Source of the DNA: Kitasatospora sp. NBC_00315
GTDB lineage: Bacteria > Actinomycetota > Actinomycetes > Streptomycetales > Streptomycetaceae
DNA: 64,000 bases
Reading direction: 5' to 3'
Assembly: GCF_041435095.1 (NCBI RefSeq)
Contig: NZ_CP108025.1
Span: forward strand, 1,612,001 to 1,676,000
Below the pieces are notes generated by a model. The model was not told the DNA's origin, did no database searches, and was given only the letters and a program-made list of their open reading frames with translations. Positions 55,211 through 62,199 of this stretch are shown here, one piece after another. Position 1 is the first letter of the stretch. Each line of letters opens with the position of its first letter. The position numbers and the translations under genes are program-made.

Positions 55211-56341
55211 GTGTCCACACCCACGCGCCGTCTGGCGTCCTGCGCCGCCGTCGCGGCCCTCGCCGTGTTCGGCCTCGCGGCGCCCGCCGCCCAGGCCGCG
55301 CCCGGCGTAGCCTTACCCACCGTCAACCTCGCCACCAACCCCGGGTTCGAGATCCCGGCCCTTCCGCTCGCCGACTGGGGCTCCGTCCCCGGCTGGAGCT
55401 GCGGCGCGGGCGAGGCGACCGTCACGACCGCCTCGCCCGCCCCGCACGACGGCGCCTCGGCCCTGACCGTCACCCCGGCGAACGGCGACTCCACCGGCGA
55501 GTGCGCCCAGACCGTCTCGGTGCTGCCCGGCACCACCTACACCGCCTCCGCCTGGGTGCGCGGATCGTACGTCTTCCTCGGCGCCACCGGGACGGGCCAC
55601 GACGTCGCCCCGTCCTGGACGGCGAGCACCGGCGACGGGTGGCAGCAGTTGACCACCACCTTCACCACCGGCGCCGACACCGGCTCGGTCCGGCTCTACC
55701 TGCACGGCTGGTACGGCCAGGGGCCGTTCTCCGCCGACGACGTCCGGGTCGACGGCCCGGCGCCCACGCCGGCCCGGGCCACCTGGAACGCGCCGACCAC
55801 CGACAAGGTGGTCTTCTTCACCGTCGACGACGGCTGGGTGCGTACGCCCGAGGCGGAGCGGTTCATCGCCGACCACAAGCTCCCGATCACGGCCTTCGCC
55901 CTGCCGATGCCCTCGGGCTTCGAGCCGGACTACTTCAAGCGGGTCACCGCCGTCCCCGGCTCCTCCGTCCAGGACCACACCGTCTCGCACCGCGACCTCA
56001 CCACGCTGTCGCTCGCCGAGCAGCAGGCGGAGATCTGCGATGCCAGAGACGCCGACATCCGGTACTACGGCGCCGCCCCGACGATATTCCGCCCGCCGTA
56101 CCTGACCTGGAACGCGGACACCCTGCAGGCCGCCGCCAACTGCGGCATCCACACCGTGCTGACGGCCACCGCCGACTTCACCTCGGGCGCTGCGAACATC
56201 TGGCACGGCGGGCCGCTGCAGCCCGGTGACGTGGTGCTCATGCACTTCACGGACACCCTGGCGAGCGACCTCCAGCGGGCTCTGACGGCGGCCCAGGAGG
56301 CCGGACTCACCCCGGCCGCGCTCACCGACTACCTGCACTGA
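55211..56341 (+). CDS. Secreted polysaccharide deacetylase with N-terminal carbohydrate-binding-like domain
   Basis: 376 residues. A signal peptide (ending AAQAA) leads into a beta-sandwich of about 150 residues (NLATNPGFEIPALPLADWG, TVSVLPGTTYTASAWVRG, VRLYLHGWYGQGPFSADDVRV) like carbohydrate-binding CBM4/22 domains. A NodB-type deacetylase domain follows: motif 1 FFTVDDGW (the first Asp replaced in TFDDG by Val, DD retained), motif 2 DHTVSHRDL (HxxSH), motif 3 FRPPYLTWN and the C-terminal VLMHFTD. It would remove acetyl groups from glycans outside the cell. GGAG precedes the GTG. Confidence 0.88.
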   Translation: MSTPTRRLASCAAVAALAVFGLAAPAAQAAPGVALPTVNLATNPGFEIPALPLADWGSVPGWSCGAGEATVTTASPAPHDGASALTVTPANGDSTGECAQTVSVLPGTTYTASAWVRGSYVFLGATGTGHDVAPSWTASTGDGWQQLTTTFTTGADTGSVRLYLHGWYGQGPFSADDVRVDGPAPTPARATWNAPTTDKVVFFTVDDGWVRTPEAERFIADHKLPITAFALPMPSGFEPDYFKRVTAVPGSSVQDHTVSHRDLTTLSLAEQQAEICDARDADIRYYGAAPTIFRPPYLTWNADTLQAAANCGIHTVLTATADFTSGAANIWHGGPLQPGDVVLMHFTDTLASDLQRALTAAQEAGLTPAALTDYLH

Positions 56342-56365
56342 CACCGGCCACGGCCGGGCCGGTAC

Positions 56366-56412
56366 GACCCCGGGGTCCGTCCCACCGCGTCGGTGGGACG
56401 GACCCCGGGGTC
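56366..56412. terminator. 22-pair bidirectional terminator
   Basis: GACCCCGGGGTCCGTCCCACCG-type arm (56366-56387) pairs without mismatch with 56391-56412 around a CGT loop, midway between convergent deacetylase and SGNH genes. It is the strongest stem in the window. Confidence 0.85.
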
Positions 56413-56441
56413 ACCCGCCGGTCCGGCGGGACGCTCCGACG

Positions 56442-57239
56442 TCAGACCGCGGCGGAGAAGACCGGCAGGTACCCGCCGGACTGGCCGGCCGAGGTCGGGT
56501 GGTAGCTCTCGTCGACCGGCAGGGTGGTGCTGTGCAGCCAGTTGGTGCCGCTGCCACAGATCTCGTGGCCGCTGAAGGCGTTGCGCACGTCACCGAACGC
56601 GAAGCCCGCGTTGGCCGCCCGCTTGGCGGCGACCGCGTCCAGCGTGTCCGCCGCACCGTTGATGGCGGAGCGCTTGGTGTCACCGATCCCCAGCACGCAG
56701 TTGCCGCCGAGCTGGTAGAGGTGCGGGTAGCCGAGGACCACGACGTGGGCGTTCGGGGCCTTGGCGTGGATCGCCGCGTAGACCTGGTCGAGCAGGCCGG
56801 GAAGGGTGTTGTTGGCATAGCTCTTGGCCGTCGCGACCGCGCTCAGGCAGGCGCTCTCGGAGTCCAGTACACAGGTCTGCATGGTGCTGGCGAAGCCCGC
56901 GTCGTTACCGCCGATGCTGATGCTGACCAGCGTGGTGCCGCTGTCGAGCACGGACAGCTGGTTGTTGAGCACGTCCCCCGTTCTGGCTCCCGAGCAGGCC
57001 ACGAAGGCAAAGGCCGAAGGCGCGTGGGCGTTCTTCCAGAGGTAGGCGAAGGAGTTGGTGCTGCGCTTGCAGCTGCCGCTCTCACTGGTGTAGCTGCCGG
57101 CGCCGACACCGGCGGAGTACGAATCCCCCAGGGCGGCGTACCGCACGGTGGCGGCGCTCGCCGGTGAGGCGACGAAGAGGGTGGCCAGGGTCAGGAGCAT
57201 CGCCAGGACGGCGACGGACAACGAACGGGCGGAGCGCAT
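56442..57239 (-). CDS. Secreted SGNH/GDSL esterase or lipase
   Basis: 265 residues with a signal peptide (about 1-30, ending SPASAA). SGNH blocks are complete: GDSYSAGVGAGSY with the nucleophilic serine at about 42, the oxyanion glycine in the ACSGARTGDV region, SIGGNDAGF with the block III asparagine at about 110, and DESYHPTSAGQ with the catalytic Asp/His near the end. Six cysteines (SCK, ACSG, TCVL, ACLS, NCVLG, EICGSG) could form three disulfides as in Streptomyces lipases of this group. The MRSARSLS start has GGAGG at proper spacing. Confidence 0.92.
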   Translation of the reverse strand: MRSARSLSVAVLAMLLTLATLFVASPASAATVRYAALGDSYSAGVGAGSYTSESGSCKRSTNSFAYLWKNAHAPSAFAFVACSGARTGDVLNNQLSVLDSGTTLVSISIGGNDAGFASTMQTCVLDSESACLSAVATAKSYANNTLPGLLDQVYAAIHAKAPNAHVVVLGYPHLYQLGGNCVLGIGDTKRSAINGAADTLDAVAAKRAANAGFAFGDVRNAFSGHEICGSGTNWLHSTTLPVDESYHPTSAGQSGGYLPVFSAAV

Positions 57240-57745
57240 TGATTCCTCCACGGAAGTGACGGCGGTCACAGATGTGATACCAGCCGGTAGCTTGCAGGGG
57301 AAGCGGTCATGCCAAAGATGTTGACGGTCCGTCCGGCGGCGCCGGGGTGAACCGCGGCACCCGTGTGCAGGCCGGCCCGGCTCCGGGCTGCTCCGGGACC
57401 GCTCTCGGGCCGCCTTCGCGCCGCCCTCGCGCCGCCCTCGCGCCGCAGGGGCGGGGCGGAACGGCGGGCCGTCGCCCGGCCGGGCCGGCAGGGTGGGCTG
57501 CCCGCGACGCCACCCGATCGGCCCAACGGTCGATCCGTCAGGACGGCCGCCGCAGAGGAGCGAGAGCGCCTCCGGGCGACGGGCCGGGGCAGATCGGCCA
57601 GGCCGAGACGACCGGGGCGAAGGGGTGAAGGGGCGGACCGGGAAGGCGCGGCCGGACGAGGAGGCGCGGTCGGAGCAGGCGGCGCAGCACTGCGGGAGTC
57701 AGGCGGACCGGCCGGGGAGAGTGGCCCGGCGGCGGCGCGCGACGG
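57240..57745. other. Gap upstream of the SGNH gene
   Basis: No gene is supported; the open frames here are Arg/Pro/Ala-rich and lack starts with ribosome-binding sites. TCGCGCCGCCC is repeated three times in tandem (57416-57448). The AT-richer stretch near 57265-57325 probably holds the SGNH promoter. Confidence 0.5.
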
Positions 57746-58111
57746 TCAGGACTGCTCCGCGCAGACGATCTCCAGCTCGAAGCCCTGCCCGTCGATCAGG
57801 TGGACGGCCTCGCCGGTGTCCGTCCGTACCGTCCACCCCGCCGCCAGGGCGACCGTCACCGCCGCCCTGGAACCGTGCACGGCGAGGTGGTTGAGCCCGG
57901 CGCGCAGCCGCTCGTGGCCGCCCGGCAGCATCGCCGGCGACTGCTCCACCACCAGATAGGAATCGGCCAGGCGCCAACTGCAGCCCGCCGCCCAGTCCTG
58001 GAAGGGCTCGCACCCGAGCGCGAGCAGCACCGGGCCCCACTGGGTCCGGGTCAGCGACAGGTCGGCCACCCAGAGTTCGACGTGGTGGAACAGTGAGGGC
58101 GGGGTCGGCAT
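57746..58111 (-). CDS. VOC-family (glyoxalase-like) protein
   Basis: 121 residues, a single vicinal-oxygen-chelate unit: FHHVELWVADLSLTRTQWGPVLLALG, DSYLVVEQSP, GLNHLAVHGSRAAV and VHLIDGQGFELEIVC. Metal-binding positions (His in HVEL, Glu in LVVEQ, His in NHLAVH, Glu in FELEIV) are present. The substrate is unknown. It is downstream of the NUDIX gene with a 44-base gap. Confidence 0.85.
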   Translation of the reverse strand: MPTPPSLFHHVELWVADLSLTRTQWGPVLLALGCEPFQDWAAGCSWRLADSYLVVEQSPAMLPGGHERLRAGLNHLAVHGSRAAVTVALAAGWTVRTDTGEAVHLIDGQGFELEIVCAEQS

Positions 58112-58155
58112 CCGTGGACACCCCTTTCGGTGGATCGGCGGCGCCGCGGCCGGTG

Positions 58156-58764
58156 TCAGCGCCCCGGCGGGAAGACCTGGCCGCCACCGGGCGGCAGCTC
58201 CTCGATCGTCTCGTTGGCGGCCTCGGGCACCCCGAGCCGGACGACCGCCGAGGCGACCGCCGCCCTGGCCTGGCGCAGGCCCGCCTCTCCCCAGCCGAGC
58301 AGTTCGACCGCGAGGCCCGGCGCCACCAACAACCTCCGGTAGTGCCGGCCGGAGGCGGGATCGGGCGCCGTGGGCCCGACCGCGCGCAGGGCGGCCGTCA
58401 TCCGGACCCTGGCGCACTCGTGGCCGCCGTTCGCAGAGCCGATCCGGTCGTAGAGGTATCCGAGGTAGTGCGGCCGGCCGATGACCGCCTGCGCCTCCTC
58501 GCCCGCCTCGCGCGCCAGCGCCCTCCCGGGGTCACCGGCGTCCTCGGGCTCCAGCGAGCCCCCCGGCAGGGTGACGATGCCGTCCTTCGGGTTCACCAGC
58601 GTCAGCACCCGGCCGTCCGGCGCAAACAGCCAGCCCCAGGACTGCTTGACCGGCAGCCCCGGCGGGACCGACTCCCCCGGGCGCCACGGCCAGCCCGCAG
58701 CGGGACGGCGCCGGACCCGGCCGAGCAGGTCGGCGATCTCGGCGCTGTACTCGATGCGACCCAT
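58156..58764 (-). CDS. NUDIX hydrolase with variant box
   Basis: 202 residues. The NUDIX box reads GGSLEPEDAGDPGRALAREAGEEAQ at 70-94 (given in parts: GGSLEPED, then REAGEEA), keeping the REUxEE glutamates but with altered spacing from the first glycine. The front half PVKQSWGWLFAPDGRVLTLVNPKDGIVTLPGG and back half YLGYLYDRIGSANGGHECARVRM are typical. The C-terminal PPGGGQVFPPGR is Gly/Pro-rich. The substrate is unknown. The ATG at 58762-58764 has GGGGGA upstream. Confidence 0.82.
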   Translation of the reverse strand: MGRIEYSAEIADLLGRVRRRPAAGWPWRPGESVPPGLPVKQSWGWLFAPDGRVLTLVNPKDGIVTLPGGSLEPEDAGDPGRALAREAGEEAQAVIGRPHYLGYLYDRIGSANGGHECARVRMTAALRAVGPTAPDPASGRHYRRLLVAPGLAVELLGWGEAGLRQARAAVASAVVRLGVPEAANETIEELPPGGGQVFPPGR

Positions 58765-59242
58765 TCGTCCCCCTTCGGTGCCGGGCCCGCCGGGTCTGCG
58801 GTCGTGCCGGTGCGGTCGTGCCTGTGCGGTGCTGCCGGTGTGCGGTCGTGCCGGTGCGGTCGTGGTGCTCGGTGTGCGGTCGTGCCGGTGCGGTCGGTGC
58901 GCCCGCCCGTCGCGCCCGTGCCCGTCGTGCCCGTGCCCGTCGTGCCCGTGCCCGTCGCGCCCGTCGTGTTCGGCGTTCTCGTCGTGTTCGGCGTGCCCGG
59001 TCGCGTTCGGTCGTGCGGGACGGACCGAGCGGGCCGGCGACCACTCCGTCTGTTGATCTTCTACGAATCTTCCCCGAACAGGCGGTCGATGAACAGCCCC
59101 CGGCGCCGTGCGGCGCACCCGCCGTCGCGGCCGCCCCGCCGCACCGCCGTCCGACGGGTGGACGGGCTGCGGGCAGGGCGGGGCCCGACCGTGGCGCCCG
59201 TGCGTACACGTACCCCGGTCGGCGCGCCCGCCCGCGAGCTCG
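58765..59242. repeat. Long gap with GTGCCCGTC / GTGCGGTC minisatellites
   Basis: From about 58801 to 58965 the DNA is built of degenerate GTGCCGGTGCGGTC units, then three perfect 15-base copies of GCCCGTGCCCGTCGT-type sequence (58914-58958), then GTTCGGCGT repeats to about 59010. There are no unique spacers, so it is not CRISPR. After it an AT-richer patch (TTGATCTTCTACGAATC, 59052-59068) may be the NUDIX promoter or unrelated. No gene is supported. Confidence 0.65.
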
Positions 59243-60661
59243 TCAGGTCGGGCTCCCACCCACCCCTGCCCCGCCGTCCGCGGCGTCAGCGGCCGAGGTG
59301 GATCCGGGGGCCGAACAGGTGACGGGCCGAAGCGGCAGGGCGAAACCCGGCCGGGCCGACGCGCCACCCGGCGTCGGCATGCCCCGGGCGGCCGCCGCCG
59401 CCAGTGCCGCGAACACCTCGGGCACCGTCATCGGACGCAACCGGCCCTCGACCAGCAGCCAGCCCCGCACCAACGGCGTCCCGCGCCCGGCCCGGAAGCT
59501 CAGCAGCAACAGTTCGCCGGCGCCGCCCGCGGCGATCGCCGCCGCCAGCGTCACACAGAAGGCCTCGGCCTCGTGGCCGCCGACGAACGGTCTGCCCCTC
59601 CCGCCGCCGGCCGTCCGCGCCGCACCGCCCGTCTCCGCCCGGAACTCCGCCGCCGCGGTCAGCTCCTCCCCGTCCTCCGGGCCGTGCGATCGAAGCCGCA
59701 GCGAGTGGCGGCCCTCGGCCGCGCCGGCCACCAGCGCGAGGTAGACCTCCACGACGTGGCCGAGGACGGCCGTGAGCCTCGGCCGGGCCGCCTCCTCGCC
59801 CTCCAGCGCCGCCAGCAGCGCCGCGCAGGCGATCGAGATCCGGACCCGGGCCCGGTGGTCCGCGAGCAGGGCCGGCAGCAGCTCGGCCAGCCGCTCCCCC
59901 GTGTACACGAAGGGGCGGCCGACCAGCTCCGGATCGGCGGCATAGGCGACGCGGGCCTCCCGGTCCTCCGGCTCGAAGCCGAACTCCTCGCAGAAGTCCT
60001 CGAAGTCGGCCGGCTCCAGCACCCGGAGGTGCACCTCCAGGCCCTGCCCGCGCAGGGCCCGCAGTTGCGTCTCGGTTCGCCGCAGGTACGCCTCGAAGGT
60101 CACCCGGCCGAAGAGCCCGTAGCGGCTGAGGCAGGCGAAGTCGACGGCCTCCGCGGCCACCGCCAGGGCCACCGGCTGCGGGGGCGGCCCACCACGTGCG
60201 CGGGCTCCTCCACGCCCCTGGGCGGCCGGACCGCCGGGACCGCCGGGACCGCCGATGGGACCGGCCCGGCCGGGACCTCGACGGATTCTGCGCACCGCGC
60301 CCCACAAACCTCCCGCCGGGCGGCTCCCGGCGCGGCTCCCACCCGGCCGGGGATCGGCTCGCCCAGCGTCGGCTGCGCCGGCGTGTTCCCGGGGGCCGGG
60401 GCCATCGGTGTGACGGCCGGTTCCCGGGCCACGACGGGTGCCCGGAGCGGGGCGAGGACCGGCCGGACCGACAGCCCGGCCACGGCGGGCGCCGAGGCAG
60501 CGGCCGGCGGAGCGGTCACGACGGGCGCGGTGCTCGGGATCGGCAGGACGGTCGCAGCCGGCGGGGCGCCCGGGATCGGTGCGGCGCCCGGGATCAGCGG
60601 GGTGGTCGGAATCGGTGAGGTGGTCGGAATCGACGGAGTGGAGCCGCTCGGGCTGGGTCAT
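59243..60661 (-). CDS. Unknown protein with degenerate Asp/Pro/Arg repeats
   Basis: 472 residues, not recognised. The first 140 are repeats of the form TDPGRPAG, SDHPADPG, Arg/Gly/Pro-rich and surely disordered. A folded part begins at about 155: VALAVAAEAVDFACLSRYGLFGRVTFEAYLRRTE, LEVHLRVLEPADFEDFCEEFGFEPED, RISIACAALLAALEG and GGHEAEAFCVTLAAAIAAGGAGELLLLSFRAGRGTPLVRGWLL in parts. This looks like an alpha/beta domain without known catalytic motif. GAGGGAGGGCCC stands before the ATG. It lies divergent to sbcD; a link is not shown. Confidence 0.7.
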   Translation of the reverse strand: MTQPERLHSVDSDHLTDSDHPADPGRRTDPGRPAGCDRPADPEHRARRDRSAGRCLGARRGRAVGPAGPRPAPGTRRGPGTGRHTDGPGPREHAGAADAGRADPRPGGSRAGSRPAGGLWGAVRRIRRGPGRAGPIGGPGGPGGPAAQGRGGARARGGPPPQPVALAVAAEAVDFACLSRYGLFGRVTFEAYLRRTETQLRALRGQGLEVHLRVLEPADFEDFCEEFGFEPEDREARVAYAADPELVGRPFVYTGERLAELLPALLADHRARVRISIACAALLAALEGEEAARPRLTAVLGHVVEVYLALVAGAAEGRHSLRLRSHGPEDGEELTAAAEFRAETGGAARTAGGGRGRPFVGGHEAEAFCVTLAAAIAAGGAGELLLLSFRAGRGTPLVRGWLLVEGRLRPMTVPEVFAALAAAAARGMPTPGGASARPGFALPLRPVTCSAPGSTSAADAADGGAGVGGSPT

Positions 60662-60858
60662 GGGCCCTCCCTCTGTTCTCCGGGCCCGCCCGTTCCAGGG
60701 CGGGCCGCAGCGCGGTCGCCGGACCGCCCGGAGGTCCCGGCCGATCCGACAGGGGAGAACATACACAGCGTCACCGACAGTCGACGCCGAGCGACCGTCG
60801 GGGCACCCGTGGGACGGGCGGGAAGCCCGTTCGTCCTCGGACTGTCGGTGCCGGAGGT

Positions 60859-60864
60859 TAAGGT
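60859..60864 (+). promoter_or_regulatory. -10 box close to the sbcD start
   Basis: TAAGGT ends eight bases before the sbcD ATG, so the transcript has almost no leader. GGGGA between them is too close to the 5' end to act as a normal ribosome-binding site. Confidence 0.45.
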
Positions 60865-60872
60865 CGGGGACC

Positions 60873-62045
60873 ATGCGACTGCTGCATACCTCCGACTGGC
60901 ATCTCGGGCGCTCCTTCCATCGGGAGAGCCTGCACGACGCCCAGCGTGCCTTCCTCGACCACCTGGTGGCCGTGGTGGCCGCCGAGCGCGTCCAGGCCGT
61001 GCTGGTCGCGGGCGACGTGTACGACCGGGCGCTGCCGAGTCTGGAGGCGGTCGCCCTCTTCGACGACGTCCTGCACCGGCTGGCCGGGCTCGGTGTCCCC
61101 ACCGTCTTCATCAGCGGCAACCACGACTCGGCCCGCCGGCTCGGGGTCGGCGCCGGCCTGCTGGACCGGGCCGGCATCCACCTGCGGACCGATCCGGACG
61201 GCTGCGCGACGCCCGTCCTGCTGGCGGACGAGGGGCACGGCGAGGTGGCGGTCTACGGGCTGCCGTACCTGGAGCCCGCCCTGGTACGTGAGCGCTTCGG
61301 CCTGGAGCGGGGCGGCCACGCCGCCGTCCTCGGGGCCGCGATGGAGCGGGTCAGGGCGGATCTCGCGGCTCGTCCCCCCGGCACCCGCGCGGTGGTCCTG
61401 GCACACGCCTTCGTCACCGGTGGGGCGCCCAGCGACAGCGAGCGGGACATCGCGGTCGGCGGCGTCGCGAACGTGCCCGTTTCGGTGTTCGACGGGGTGC
61501 ACTACGCCGCGCTCGGCCACCTGCACGGCTGCCAGACCCTGGCCCCGCACGTGCGCTACAGCGGCTCCCCGCTGCCGTACTCCTTCTCCGAGGCGGACCA
61601 CCGGAAGACCATGTGGCTGGTCGATCTCGCGCCGGACGGCTCGGTCGCCGCCGAGCGGGTCGACTGCCCCGCGCACCGGCCGCTGGCGCGGCTGCGCGGG
61701 CGGCTGGAGGCCCTGCTCGACGACCCGGCACTGGCCCGGCACGAGCAGTCCTGGGTGCAGGTCACCCTGACCGATCCCGGCCGCCCCGCCGATCCGATGG
61801 AGCGGCTGCGCCGCCGCTTCCCGCACACGCTGCAGCTGCTCTTCGAACCCGAGGAGTCCGCCGACGGGACGCCGCACTCGTACGCGGCCCGGGTGCGCGG
61901 GCGCACCGACCTGGAGATCGCCGCGGGGTTCGTCCGGCACGTGCGGCCCGGCACCGAGATGGACGGCGCCGAGCTCGACTGGCTGCGCGAGGGCTTCGAG
62001 AGCACCCGGGAGAGCGCCGACCGGCGCGCGGAGCAGCCGCGGTGA
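60873..62045 (+). CDS. sbcD: Nuclease SbcCD subunit D
   Basis: The Mn-dependent nuclease subunit of SbcCD, which cuts hairpins and DNA ends. The 390 residues show the calcineurin-type phosphoesterase motifs: HTSDWHLG at the N-terminus, VAGDVYDRA at about 47, ISGNHDS at about 80, AHAFVTGG at about 175 and ALGHLHG at about 215. The C-terminal capping domain is complete. sbcC follows after 154 bases. The ATG is the first residue of the conserved MRLLHTSDWH start. Confidence 0.96.
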   Translation: MRLLHTSDWHLGRSFHRESLHDAQRAFLDHLVAVVAAERVQAVLVAGDVYDRALPSLEAVALFDDVLHRLAGLGVPTVFISGNHDSARRLGVGAGLLDRAGIHLRTDPDGCATPVLLADEGHGEVAVYGLPYLEPALVRERFGLERGGHAAVLGAAMERVRADLAARPPGTRAVVLAHAFVTGGAPSDSERDIAVGGVANVPVSVFDGVHYAALGHLHGCQTLAPHVRYSGSPLPYSFSEADHRKTMWLVDLAPDGSVAAERVDCPAHRPLARLRGRLEALLDDPALARHEQSWVQVTLTDPGRPADPMERLRRRFPHTLQLLFEPEESADGTPHSYAARVRGRTDLEIAAGFVRHVRPGTEMDGAELDWLREGFESTRESADRRAEQPR

Positions 62046-62199
62046 TCCCGGCCGCCGGGGCCTCCCCCGCGGCGCCGACGCGCCCCGTCACCCCTCCGCC
62101 CGCCGGGCCCTCCTCCGCCGGCGCGTGCTCCGCCACCGCACCCCGCGCCGCCGCGGCGCCGGGCCGGCCCGTCCCGTACCACCGGCAGGAGCCGCCCCG

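Noticed and set aside
57266..57526. An 86-codon minus-strand frame upstream of the SGNH gene
   Set aside because: Low-complexity Ala/Gly/Arg composition over a tandem repeat; covers the likely SGNH promoter.
58914..58958. CRISPR-like array
   Set aside because: Units follow directly without unique spacers and no cas gene is near; it is a minisatellite.
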